Origin: Aphis gossypii
Taxonomy: Eukaryota; Arthropoda; Insecta; Hemiptera; Aphididae
NCBI RefSeq assembly: GCF_020184175.1
Contig: NC_065533.1
Coordinates: 54,226,351 to 54,290,350 of the forward strand
Reading direction: 5' to 3'
DNA length: 64,000 bases
Position numbers and translations under genes: made by a program. The notes below the pieces were generated by a model. The model was not told the origin of the DNA and ran no database searches. It saw only the letters and a program-made list of their open reading frames with translations. The number at the start of each line of letters is the position of its first letter. Within the stretch, counting starts at the first letter, position 1. Positions 42,295 to 55,443 of the stretch are shown here, one piece after another.

Positions 42295-43155
42295 TTCTCA
42301 AAAAGTCTCAATAATTATTTTTCTTATAATCATACTAATAAATAAATAGTGTTTTACTATTATACTAAATAACCGTTATGGCACCTATAAACATAAAAGT
42401 TCATTAGGATATTGTCATCAACTACTGAATGCTATTGAGTTGTTTGGTAAAAAAATAATCAATGCTACAATTAAAAATGTTATTTGTATAATTTTGTTTA
42501 AAAATATAACATAATGATTTTTTAAATTAAATTAAAATAAATTCATTATAATATAGATATATATTTAATTATTTAAACAATTTATAAAAATGTACAATAT
42601 AGTATACGACTATAATTAACATATTCATTAACTAATTGTATTCAAGTCTTTTTGGATTTTCCTAATGTCTGGGAAGTAACATTCAATGGCAGATTTTCAA
42701 TTTAAATTCCAGCAATTTAATTCTGTAATAAACTTAAATTCCTGCAATGCAATACTGTAATAAATTTACATTTTTTTTTATCAATAGTTTAATGTAACAC
42801 ATGCAACAGTAAAATTTTATCGAACTACTTCTGAATTTAATATTTATCCACATCAAAATACATTTTTTGATTATAATTTTTTACAGGGTAATAATAATAA
42901 TAAATGAATAAATAAAAACAAATTGATTCATCCATTAAGTACAATAATATTATTACCAAACAATAATTTTCAACATTTTAATAAACAAGAAAAAGATGTT
43001 TAGTATTATATTATTAAAATATCAGTTATAATAATTTAATATAATAATATAAGTATAGTATACTATAGTATAGTAATAACTATATAGTATATACCAGCCA
43101 CTGACTCCTGTAAAGCGACAGTAGGAACATTGTAGTAGATACCACAATCAGTGGT

Positions 43156-43318
43156 ATAGTCGGGGGGGAGGGTTAACGGGTTATAACCCTCCCTCAGAAA
43201 TGTCTCTTATTTTATAAAACATACAATCATTTTAAGACATAAATATGTTTATTTATTTATAATGAAAATTTAAACCCCCCTCCCCCCAAAAAAAATAAAT
43301 AGATATTTTTCCGACTAT
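43156..43318. mobile_element. Possible small inverted-repeat element with G and C runs
   Basis: The ends ATAGTCGG (43156) and CCGACTAT (43311-43318) are inverted copies. Inside are a G-run followed by a hairpin (ggagggtta...taaccctcc) and, near the right end, a C-run. This looks like a non-autonomous element; no target duplication was identified. Confidence 0.35.
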
Positions 43319-44307
43319 CCCTTATGACTTATGACGTAGTATTGTAGTATGTCCTACGTTGCTTGTCGACTCGGTTAGCTAACGAGCAGACCAAGACCAC
43401 TTCTTGCAGTATGGCATCAAAAAAATCGCGAAAGTCTAGAAAGTTGCCTATCAGTATAGGGTTTTTGAATCCTTTAAAACGAATGGTTTAAAATACTCAC
43501 CCGACCTATTGCACACACATAGTGTTCTTATCGTCTTACAAACGTAACAACAGATAATAGATACATTGAGTTATAATAATTGTACTTAGGTTCAATATAT
43601 TTTGTAATAGACACACAAATACATAGTATGATTAACAGTTCCAATTTTGAGTAGTAAGCTTTAATGCTAAGAGTGAATTGACTTATTATAAAATTTAAAG
43701 ATTGCTATAACTATTAACTTCTATCTATTCTATACATAATACATATACGAATATTTTTTTAATATAAAATTTTGAATTTTAAGTAAGATAATAGTGCAGG
43801 TATAAGGAGTAAAATATTCCAATTAATAAATTCTCATTAATCGTTTAAAAATTCAAATACCTTAATCGTAAAGAACGGATTATTAAAAAGATAAACAATG
43901 GTCTATGACTTATGTCCAAAGTGTATTCAATATTTTGCATAGTATGCTTTTTTTATTAGGCCCTGCAAGAAATGGTGATAACTGATAACATCCACATGCT
44001 CATGCATCAGTAATGTATAACAATATAATAATTTAACACTTGATTGTTGTGAAGTTAATTTTATATACGTAATTTGATATATTTAATGATTCATATTCCT
44101 CTAAATCTAATTTATACAGGAAACTGTTTGATATATATATATAATTTTTTTTTGTTTTAGAGCCTGTTAAGTACTATTTAATGTATCAATTTTAAATTGT
44201 AATTGATTATTACAATTTATTTACAAACTATTTAGGTAATATTATCTATATTTAAGAAAATCAAATACACTTAAACAGTAATCAATATTGCATTAAAAAA
44301 AATTATT

Positions 44308-44313
44308 TTTATT
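44308..44313 (-). terminator. Candidate poly(A) signal of NAF1
   Basis: AATAAA on the minus strand (tttatt on the plus strand) lies 219 nt beyond the NAF1 stop codon. Confidence 0.35.
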
Positions 44314-44531
44314 GCAAAATACATTTTTGCATTTCAAACTTTACTTAAATATACTAAGCTTAGACAACGAACAGTACCCGTCAAAAACAAAAAATGACCA
44401 AGTATCTTAGTATGGCTTAAAATATCAAAATAATTTTTATAATTGATCATACATCAATAGCATTATAAAAAATGAAATACAAAAACAAGGTACACAATAA
44501 AAAAAATTGTTATCATAATAATAGAAGGATT

Positions 44532-47500
44532 TTAATTATAACGGTCAGGATAGTAAAATCGATTATTTGGATTATTCGGATCCATTGGTGGTTGAGATCG
44601 ATAATCATATACTGGTGGCATATAAGGAGGACGATGTGGATAGTCATGTCTTGGTGCATACGTTGGATCATAATACCATGGATTATATGGTTGGCGATAC
44701 GCTTGACTAAATTCCATTGAACTTAACTGCTGAGCATAAGTCGGGAATTGTCTAGGACCGTAACTATAATTGGGAGGACAAGGGTTGTATGTTTGTTGTG
44801 TCCGATTGTTGGAATTTTGAAATGAAGGACGTGGTGTTATACTTCTCGGTGTGGGATTATTCCTTAAAACCTTTCGACTGGGAGGATCAGGAGATTTATC
44901 TTTATTGTCTTCTCCTGAAGGTTGTGTACATTTTTTCTGTCTACGATTTTTCTTAGCCAACTTTTCTGCTTCATCATCAGAATAATCTAAAAACTCACAA
45001 GGTGGTTCATTATTGTCTCTCCACGAAGCATCGCTTCCTTTCATTTGCATGAGCTGAGACACCATAACATAGCTTGCATATTCTGTCTGAGGAGCGCAGT
45101 ATACAGGTTCCTTAATTTGTATATCAAATGTCTTTATATGGTTAGAGTCGTTGAATCGGACAGCATAGAAAGGCTTAGTGACAGATCCAAATACATCAAA
45201 TATTCGTCCTAAAGCTCTTTTTCCTCGATCCACAAATAATACAGAGTCAATGTCCAATGCAGGTTGATTTAAAAATGCTTCAACAATAACTAAAATATAT
45301 ATAAAAAAAATATATTAACAGGATATTTTATGAGGGTTTTACATATTTAAATAGATTAAGTCCTAAATTTTAAAATTATACTTGCCTAAAGTATCAACAA
45401 CGCTTTTTATACATCCAACTGGTTGACATTTAGCTTCATCAACTGATATTTTTAAATCTTCAATGGGTGGTAAATCACTAATATCTAATTCTCCTTTGGT
45501 CTTAACATAATTATCTTTTAAAAACGTATTAGATGATACAGAAATAATGCTGTTTTCATTATCAGAATCAATCAATTGATCATTATCATTAGAATTATCA
45601 TCATCACTAGTATCACTGTCATCAGAGCTATAAAAAATAAAATATTATAATAAAATGTCTAAGTTTTTAATTAATAAGTACTTGTTTTATGGAAAAATTA
45701 TAGTAATTATTAATTTAAACTCACTCAATTATTTAAAAAAGAAATCAAGAAAACTCAAATAAATCAAATAAAATAATTTGTTTTGTATTATTTTGAACAA
45801 ATTAATAATGATAAAAATTGATAGATTAATCATCATGTAGTATATATGTATATTATATTATAGTATAAGAAAAGATGGTTTATAACTTTTTGTATTTAGC
45901 TGGCCAACATACACATTCATGCTGATAATCGTCAAAAGAAAAATGTATTATACTATTATTTTATTTTATTTGTTATAACAAGCATATTATTATATTATAG
46001 AAAGATATTGAGACATAATTATAATGATGAAGTTACTAATAATTATTTAAAATAAAATAAAAAGTATTTTAAGAGGAGTCAAAAAAATATATTTCAAAAA
46101 ATTTAAGTAGTCCGCAGAAGGTGGTTGGACAACTCTGATATAGAATATATTTCAAAATGGGGTTTTGAGTTGAAATTGTTAACTATCAATTGGATTTAGA
46201 ATAATCAATAACTATGAAAATATATTTTAATGATGTTTAGGGCAATTGGACATGATAATTAAAATGCTAGTCATCAAAACCAAAGGACCAACATCAACAA
46301 ATATGTAATTGGATTAACAGAACTGGCTTAGATGATACAAAATAAAAATCAAATATATTCAAATCTCATTTTTAGTACACTCAAAAATCTAACCAAACCA
46401 AAAATTCCAAGATAATAATTAAATAATAATCTTTGAACTCTATAATACCTGCAGATTTCTATAGTTATTTATTTATTTTTTTCAGGAAACAATATCTATG
46501 TTCTTTAATGATTAGGAAGAGTTATGCATAGAAAATAATAATACAATAAAAAGCAAGAAAATCCAACAAGCACTAAATGTGCCAAAATATTTGATAACTC
46601 TAGAAATATTCAATTCAAATTTTCAACTAATTATCTCATTTTTAAGAGAAATAGCCTAAAATATTTTAATGAATGTATACATTTATTCATTTTTAAATAG
46701 CTCGAATTATTTTAAAACATGATATTGCATTTTATTTTTTATATTATGTCTTATAAGTTCTAACTAATATATTTATTAATTATTATTAAATTTATATTAT
46801 TTTAATGATATATAAATTAAAATTATTCATTGTTGTATTGCTAAAATTATTTAAATTTTTCCAAGCAATTTTTATTGGCAAAATGCCTTATTATTAAATG
46901 GTGGAAAGATTGTATTACATCTAGATTAACTTGATTATTTGTCCATTATCATTTATAGTTTATAAAATACATAAAAATATTAACTAAAATATATTCTATT
47001 TTCAAATAAATTCTAGTTAAATGAGCATAAAATAAATTATAATATACATACCTAGAATCTTGGTAATTTGTAGAAATTAAGGAGAGTGTTGATGGTAAAT
47101 TGTCTTTAGATAATACGACAACAGCCCTAAAAACAAAAACAATCAAATTATAACTTTGAAAATACATGTAGAAAAATTAATAAAATTACTTAGAATCTGA
47201 TTCAGGCAATATATCGCATTTTTTTGAATTTTCCTGTGTTGTAACTGAGTTTTTTGAAGCATCACATTCCCTATAAAAATTATTAAAACTTCCAATATTA
47301 TTTAATACAAATTTACATTTCGTTTTTAAAAAAAAGTGTTTATAATCATTTATAGTTAATAGTTATAAAGATAACATAATATTAGCCATAAGCATCACAC
47401 ATAACAACAGTACCTATGTTGAAGACAAACAAAATAATAGTATCAAAATATCTTTTATCAAATATTTACTATTAAATTTTAAAATTAATACCTACTTTGA

Positions 47501-49617
47501 TTTTTCATAATTTTTAGATATTGTAGCAAATGAGGGTGATAATTCTGTATGATCCAAATCAGTTGACTTTGAACTAAAAAAAAAAGTATATTAATGCATA
47601 CAAATATACAATATAACACTTAAGTTATCTATATAAATATACCTACTTTTCTACTTATGAGTATATCATAGTGCTTATTTTTGTATCTCTCTCTGACTTG
47701 CATTCAACACTTCATAGACTTTTAATAACATCTTAATTTTAAAGTAAGTTATAACTTATAACTATGTAAAATATTATAACTTTAAAATGTGCATAACTTA
47801 TTTTAAAATTAAAATATCCATAAAATCCTATGAAGTACCTATGATATTATTATTGCCTTTGTAATTTTTCTGCCTAAATGCAAATTTGATACATTGCACG
47901 ATGAACATGAGCCAGAGAAAGGATACAATAGTGAACTTATGATTATACAACTTAGAAACATTAAGATAATTTAAAAATTAAACTAAAATACTAAAATTAT
48001 TAATAGATAAATAAAACCAAAAATTCAATTGTTCATTTTGTGATTTTCACACACCGTTTAACCAAACCTGATACTTATATAATTATTTTTGATATATAAT
48101 TAAACTAGTAACAAGTAACTATCTATGTTAACATAAGTAGCACATTTATTTGACTCAACAAATGTATAGGATTATCGTATTATTATTTTTTTTCCAAATA
48201 ATGCATTATTTAAATAGACTATTTTTTACATACAACTGCATTCTAATATTACATTAAATAAACAAAGAAAAAAGTATGTATTTATGTATGTATATTGATA
48301 TTTTAGTTATGTGAAAAACGTTTATTGGAAATTGTAATTATTTAATTTTATATTAACTATTAAATGAATTTATATTTCAAATTGTGAACTCATGGGCCCC
48401 CACACGAACATGTTCAGTGGAGCCCATTATCTTCTAAAAGAGTACTGAATAAATAAAAATTAAATTAAAAACAAATAATTATGGAATTTTATAAAATTTG
48501 TAAATATATAAATTAATTAAGACCTAAATAATTTAAAAATAATAAAGCATTAATAAACCAAATACCTAAGTATACCGTATAAGTTAAGTTTATTCAATAT
48601 AAGTTCTTTAAAATATAAGTAGTGACTTACCATAACATATGACTACCAAAACAATTACTCTCAGCTTTCTGGACACTATCACCATTTGTATCATCACAAT
48701 TCTTTTTATCTGTGGTTTTTATAATATGTAGATCATTTTCATTACAACTAAAAAAACATAAAAATTATAAAAATATATATATAAATAAAATAAATATAAA
48801 TAATAATAAATAATGTACACATCAAATCAATTATTACTCATTGCTCTTAAAGCATAATCAATCTAAATAGTTATAGATTTGTTGGAAACCAAAACTAGTC
48901 TAATTTGTTATATGATAATATATTTGATAAATTTAATATTTTAAACATCATGCCAAAATTATTCTCAAAGAACAATGCATAATATCAATAATTAAAAGTT
49001 ATAAACATAATATTAAAAAAAAAAAACAACAATATCTAAACATGAAAAATAAATTCTTACAGTTTGTCCATTATTGTATCAACTACTTCTGCTTCCATAT
49101 TAATATCATTACTAAATTCTGGAGAGGCAGTAGTATTCTCAACATTATTTTCTTCATCAGCGATTCCAAAAAGTCCATTTACAATTAATGTTCTATAAAA
49201 TATGTATAAAAAAAAAATTGTAAGTGAGAATTAAATATGTAAAATAGCATTTATAGTCAAATAATTGTAAATAAATTTATAAAATGTTATTTAGTAAGTA
49301 TACAACTAGGCACTTCAGTATTTAATAACAGAGACATTACAATGATTAAATTTATAATTGTGCTGTTAATTAAAAATACAAGTACTACAAAATAGACAAC
49401 ATAATCTATAAAATTGTAGCAATAAATCTCTTTAAAAGGTTAGAAATGGAATTTAAAAAAATTGTTTCTAACCAGTATACATATATATGTACCGGATGTT
49501 CTACTTCCAGGATAAATTTTTTAAGTTATGATTAATGAATTTATAATAATACACTTACTCTTTATTATCATTAGGACTGTATTCGTCAGACGAATCGGAA
49601 ATTTGATCGTCCATCAT
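44532..49617 (-). CDS. NAF1: H/ACA ribonucleoprotein assembly factor NAF1
   Basis: Exons in transcript order: 49617-49559, 49192-49061, 48747-48631, 47573-47496, 47270-47190, 47126-47052, 45627-45386 and 45289-44532. They total 1542 nt (513 aa plus TAA). NAF1 brings dyskerin to nascent H/ACA snoRNAs and telomerase RNA in the nucleus and is later replaced by GAR1. The Gar1/Naf1 beta-barrel lies at about residues 225-345 (DLPPIEDLKISVDEAKCQP, PALDIDSVLFVDRGKRALGR, IFDVFGSVTKPFYAVRF). An acidic Ser/Asp-rich stretch precedes it; a basic segment (KKNRRQKK) and a Pro/Tyr-rich tail (PYNPWYYDPTYAP..) follow, as in the family. Start: two adjacent ATGs (49617, 49614), the first chosen. The N-terminal half is coded by five short phase-2 exons. 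The intron 45385-45290 has a GC donor (G|GCAAGT), and splicing there restores the conserved core. Confidence 0.92.
45628..47051 (-). other. Intron 6 of NAF1
   Basis: The intron is 1.4 kb and AT-rich, and it joins the last small N-terminal exon to the exon that begins the Gar1/Naf1 core. I see no exon or structured RNA I could name. Confidence 0.55.
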
Positions 49618-52295
49618 TCAGTTGTAGGTATCGTTTGACGGTTCGGACGGGCTACAATCTTGAGACGGCAAAGGTAGTGGGTATATTATGACGTTGGTCT
49701 GGGAAGTCTGAGAAGCTTACAAAAACGTGTGTACACGAGTGAAATGTATAGACAGTTTTATTATGGTTAACATTTTTTGGACGTACTAAAATGACAATAC
49801 ATTATTATGATGAAAATATCAACAGTTTCACATTTACAATTTTTCGGCGGCTCTCGCACGTGAGAGATAAATGATAATGATAATACGATATTTTTTTAGG
49901 TTATGGTAGAACCGGTGAAAAAAATAATAATAAATGAAGATAAAATACAACAGGTACAGACTTCAGAGATAACATTTTGATAAAAACGTAAGTTTTCCAA
50001 TGATCCATGATCCAATAAAGTCTACGTCTGGAAAACTTATGATGCCTTGTCCTTGTGTACTCTTGGACTTTTTCTACCGATTCTTCGTCATTTCTTTTTA
50101 TTCACCCAATAGAAATTATTTAGATAGGTATATATTTTAATTTAATTTTTTTTTGTACCTATACTAATACTAATATATACAAATACAATACCTATGTTAG
50201 TACTTAATAGTACCTACCTACTAACGATTATGAAAATATTACGAGTTAATATTAAATGAAATAATTTTTCAGATGTTTAAATTGGCAAATGGACAAAAAA
50301 ACTAGAAAACTAACAGCAAAACATAAAAATCAATTAAAAAATACAACCATAATATCATTTTGCTATTATTTATGTACTATATCATATTGTCAGATCATCA
50401 ATAATTAAGTACTGTACTTTTTATAGTTATTATCTACTCATATTAATAACAAGAAACTAAATATAATTTATGTAATTATTAAAATGTAGAGGAATTTGGT
50501 CTATTATGTATTAGATAGGTATTTAATATACTTCATCATTGGGTAGATACTTAGATATATAATGAATGTAAATATGTAATCAATTTGAATTTAATTTTAA
50601 ACCACCGCTTAGGTATCAAAAATGATTCTAAGTTAAGACGTTTAGGAGTCAAATTACACCCATTAGATAAGTACTATTTAATATATTTTACTAAAGAATA
50701 CGTATTAACTAATAAGAATAAGTCATAGGATTTTATTTTTCTATTAGACTTGAGTGTGGTAGGTTTAACTTATTTTTGGCAACAATATATAACATACATT
50801 ATGATTATTTCATTAATAATTATATTAAGATACTTAATTATTATTTTATTTAATATTAATGTATGGATACATATAACTGTATAGTATGGAGATGTTCAAA
50901 ACCACATACCTATGTATATTATATTTATATGTAAACATAATGTAGAAAAGTATGACTGTGTGATCTATGAATACCTAGGTTCATTCAATTAGTGGTTTAA
51001 AACTTTAAAATCAATATTATTGTATAAAAAATATTGAAATGTCTCTACAATAATGGTAAATAAATTATAACAATGAAATAAATAAAATCTTTATTTTCAT
51101 TGAAAATTCAATTTTAAAATATGAACTTATAAAAAAATTGTAACGATATACTTTTTAACTGTCATAAAAACCACTTAGGTTAACATAATATATGTTGTAC
51201 AGTAAATTTTCAAGTTTTTTCACCAAGTTAAATAACTTATTGAAAAAAAAAACAAAAAAAATACATTTCAAGTACCTAAAATTGTTTATAAATAAATTAA
51301 AATTAGTAGAAATATTTTGAAATATCAATATTTAGAAAAATGATAATTAAGATAATAGTAAAATGTTTCAAGTTTTAATGATTTTTTTTTTAATTGTAAT
51401 AAAAAAAAAAAGTTACTTCTACATGGGGAAAAAAATTTCTAGATCTTACTTTGTAGAATTTATATGAAGAACGCCTGTAGAGGAACGACATGCATTTGAA
51501 ACTATCTTAAAATATATTTCTGAGTTCTGGCCTCATTTCTAATTATAATAATATATATTATGTATATATTATACCTACCTATGCAGTATATATTTATGTA
51601 TAATTTTTAAATTTACAATTATAATACATTTTATTAATAACATATAATTTATTTATTTATTATATTGTTTATTTTATTTATGCAGGGCAATAACAAATAA
51701 GTAACGAAACAAATAAAGTGTTTATAATTTTCTAAATATTTTTACTTTTTTTGATATAATCATAGACAGTTGAAATAGTAAATTCATTTTATTTAAAATA
51801 ATTGCGAAAAAAAAAGGGTTGACAAGTGGGTACCACTCTACTGTACATTAGTGTATATCTTATATCTTATATTTAATTTTTAAACCTTAGATATAAAACA
51901 AAGTCTTTTTAAATTTCTAACTTCAAAATGGTTTATAATCCATTACTATTTTGATAAATTTCATCACACTTTTAACATCAAATGTATTTATGTACATAAA
52001 AAAATGTACACTTTAGTTTTTCTTTTAGATGATGATCAAACAGTTAGCAGTCTAAAACCAGGATTTAATCATGTTAACTGGTTATTGACTTAAAATTTAA
52101 AACAGGATGTCAGAATAAACACAAAGCAATCCTTCTTAATAGTATATTAGTTGCAAGAAATATAATGTAAACAGTAAATAATAAAACATTTTGTTGATAT
52201 AATGTGATCTCATTAATTTTATAGCTTAGTTACCTACTTGATTTAAATTCACAACAAATTTTTTCACAAAACAAAATTAATAGAATTAATAATTA
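49618..52295. other. NAF1 promoter side and spacer to the Kelch gene
   Basis: The first 250 bases upstream of the NAF1 ATG are less AT-rich and are the likely promoter. The remainder is AT-rich with no gene seen. A 56-bp stretch at 51721-51776 is a diverged copy of 57101-57156. Confidence 0.45.
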
Positions 52296-52312
52296 ATTTT
52301 TTATTATAAATA

Positions 52313-55300
52313 CTAATTAGTGATAAAATTTGGTGGTATATTAACAACTACTCCTTTATGAATTTGAAAGTTCTTGTTTATCTTAGGCAATATTTTCATG
52401 GACCAAGTATTAGTGTTAGGATCATACACTTCTATAGTACAATAATTTGAATTTTTATCTTTTTCTCCGCCAAAAACATACAATAAACCATTTAATGCGA
52501 CTACTCCTATATAAAAAAAGTTATTTAAATTCAATATATTTTTACAAAAGTTATTTAAAAAAAAATTATTATAATCACCAGGATAATATCGGCCTAAATT
52601 CATATCAGCAATAGAAGACCATACTCCATCACTTGGTCTATAAACCTCTACACTTCTAAGATGATGACTACTATCGATACTTTTACTATCATCATTGATT
52701 TTATCATCATTGCTATTCTCATTTAAATCATCATTGCTATTCTCATTTGAATCATCATTGCTATTCTCATTTGAATCATCAGTATCAACGTCAGAAATAA
52801 GATCACTGCAAAAATTGTCAGCATCATCGCTAATTCCACCGATAGCATACAAAACACCATTTAAGACTCCAACACTAACACCCCAACGACATATTGACAA
52901 ATTTGCAATTCGTGTCCATGTGTCAAGTGTGGGATCATAACATTCAACAGACTTCAAATAATTTAAGCCATCACAACCTCCTACCTACACAATTCAATTA
53001 AATTGAATAAATACAAAATAAAAATAGAAAAATATAATATATATTTACTGTATATAAGCGATCATTTAGTACACCAACACCAAATCCACTTCTATTAATA
53101 TTCATAGGAGTTACCATTCTCCATTTTTGAATAGCGACATCAAAAACTTCTACACTACATAAAGTATTATCATCTGAATCATTTCCACCAATCTAAAATA
53201 TAATGCAATAAAATAAATTTTAAGTATAAAATAAGTAAAGTATTGGTATAATTCTTACAGCATATATACAATCATTTAATTCACCAACTCCTAGATATTT
53301 TCGTTCAATCAACATATCGGCCATTGGTACCCAACAAGGTGATGGTGAAGATACATCAAGCATACTAACAGAAGAACTTGATATTCCATTCACATTTCCC
53401 ATAGCAAAAACAAATTGATCTCTAATTACACATATATTACTTATCATAGGACAATCATTCATTTCTACTGCATTCTTATATAGATTAGTTGCCGGGTCAT
53501 ACCATTTAGTACTAAACTTTTTCAATTTTTCAGAAAAAAAGAACATTAGAATAATCTAAAAAAATTAAATGGATAAAATAATTGTGAAAATATATTATAC
53601 ATTTATTAAATGGGATCATACTTTTTTTAAGCCACCAAACTGTCTAGGTTTACAGCGAATCGTTTGTGGAATGGTAAAATACTGAGTTGATTGGAGCAGA
53701 TAATAATGTAATGCTTCTGATACAATATCATTAACTAAAAACATTATATAAATAATAAAAGATATTATACTACTTATAAATAATGAAGACATATTAATAA
53801 AAATAACATTTACATTTAGGACAATTTTTAAGAAGAGGTTCATCAATTGTATGTTTTAATAAACATGATTTTGATGCTAATAATGGCAAACGTACATGTT
53901 CCATTAATTGTGGCAAAAATTTTTCTCTTGAATCTAAATCATGTTTTATCCATTTTATTACACATTCAAATACCTAAAACAATAAATAAATACAATTAAC
54001 TTAAAATATAACAAACTGTACACCAAATTTCATAAAATCACTGGTGGTGGAGGTTCTATCTACTTTTCACCAGACCTATTTATTTGTTTAATTACCATTA
54101 GTGTATGATTATCAAGGGTCTCATTATAATTCTTGGGTTCCCTCTTTTTAATCAAAGAAATATTTATATATTTTCAAAACATTAAATTTAATTTCAAATT
54201 TTGTAATTTCAATATTTTGATAACATTCTATAATACCACAATTAGCACTAATTTATTGATAATAATTATTATAGGTAGTTAAATTATATTTAGCTTATTA
54301 TTTGTAATTTATAGATACAGACCACTGTTTATTATATGAATATTATATAATATATACATAGGTACACAATAACTACAGCTATAGCAATAAAGCATAGTTT
54401 TCTAGACCTGTCCAATATGTATATCCCACTCACTATTTATTTTTTTTTATAAAATTAGAGATTCCTTTTATTCACTTTAAGCCTCCCTGCACACATAAGA
54501 TTATTTTGTATTAAAATTGTACGTTAAGTAAGTTGATTTTCCAAAAAACAAAATAGACGTATATATAAGTAACTATACAGTAATTATCAATTTTAGTTAG
54601 CTTACTTTTTCTTCACAAGGAACAGCAATATCATTACAGGATATCAATTCTATCACTTTTTCAAAAGTTAAAGATATGAACTCATCCCCTTTAACCATTT
54701 GTCTGAAAATCATAATTATAATTTATATTATAAAGGTATCAACAGATATAATTAGAAATCATACAAAAAATTTTTTTTAATGAATTCTCCAGAACTTGAT
54801 GATAATTCCATACAGCTATGTAAGTCAGCAAATGCTTTGATACCAAGACAATTTGAAGTATCTAAACCTGTTTGTAAATACTCAACACAAGCATTAATTA
54901 CATAGTCTAACTGTAGGATTTTTGCAGCTGGTAACAAAACCTTGAGAAGTAAACAATAATGGATTTTAATAATTTTCTTACAAATCTACAACAGTTTAAA
55001 TAATTATACCTTTACGTTTTCTTTGGTGATTTTAATTTTTCCAGTATAAATATAATCAACTAATATTTGTAAAACACTATCTAACTCCTTTATAAGTATA
55101 TCAACAATACCTTTAAAATCCTTATCAAAATTACTAAACTTTACATGAAAAAATTTACTAGCTGCTTCTAAAATGTTTCTATGTCCAACTACTATTGTAC
55201 CATTAACTGTTCTCAATTTAATATCGCATAAAACTTCATTACTAAAAACAAAAATGTATTACTAATATTTATTTTGCAGCAGCTAATATCAATCCCATCA

Positions 55301-55443
55301 TACTCGCGTAAGGATTTTAAGTCTTCAAGTAGTTGAATAGAGTGAAAGCTATTTGTATAATTAAATTCATTAAATTGTATAACTGACTCTGAATCATTTG
55401 TACTCGTTGAGGTTTGTAAGACGTCTAGTTCGTTTACTGACAT
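52313..55443 (-). CDS. BTB-BACK-Kelch protein, KLHL-type Cullin-3 adaptor
   Basis: Exons in transcript order: 55443-55304, 55241-55010, 54940-54765, 54702-54606, 53973-53814, 53734-53622, 53555-53259, 53192-53049, 52984-52579 and 52506-52313. They total 1959 nt (652 aa plus TAA). KLHL proteins present substrates to Cullin-3 ubiquitin ligases. The BTB spans about residues 45-150 (SLRDNEVLCDIKL, GHRNILEAASKFFHVKF). The BACK follows (NCLGIKAFADLHSC, FECVIKWIKHD, LRLPLL-like VRLPLLASK). The Kelch propeller runs from about 305 to 640, with clear blades at AIGGNDSDD, VGGCDGLNYLKSVECYDP, AIGGISDD and VFGGEKDK. The first two blades have lost the Gly-Gly (ILMFFFSEKL; FVFAMGNVNG). An acidic Asn/Asp/Ser/Glu insertion of about 55 residues interrupts the third well-formed blade. 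Start: first ATG in frame (55443), before an acceptor-like tttaaaag. Closest relatives are probably KLHL2/3/diablo-like; the exact orthologue is not assigned. Confidence 0.9.
52703..52774 (-). repeat. Three 24-bp tandem repeats inside the Kelch coding sequence
   Basis: Three adjacent copies (52703-52726, 52727-52750, 52751-52774) differ by a single base. On the coding strand each gives eight residues, D(S/L)NENSND, so the array adds 24 acidic, Asn-rich residues without changing frame. Confidence 0.9.

Larger units (their letters stand above)
41585..44300. other. Spacer between the convergent lachesin-like gene and NAF1
   Basis: AT-rich DNA containing two small transposon-like elements (42.19 and 43.16 kb, listed separately). 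The open frame just after the lachesin stop is a frame-shifted reading of the terminal exon and has no family match. Confidence 0.5.

Noticed and set aside
44472..44720. Plus-strand frame rich in Ile and Trp
   Set aside because: It is the antisense of the Pro/Tyr-rich tail of NAF1.
48390..48425. GC-richer hairpin with a 10-bp palindrome in NAF1 intron 3, considered as an intronic H/ACA snoRNA
   Set aside because: No hinge box or ACA box at the right spacing could be identified; too short for a snoRNA call.
52695..52940. Plus-strand Ser/Leu/Phe repeat protein
   Set aside because: Antisense of the acidic tandem repeat in the Kelch gene.
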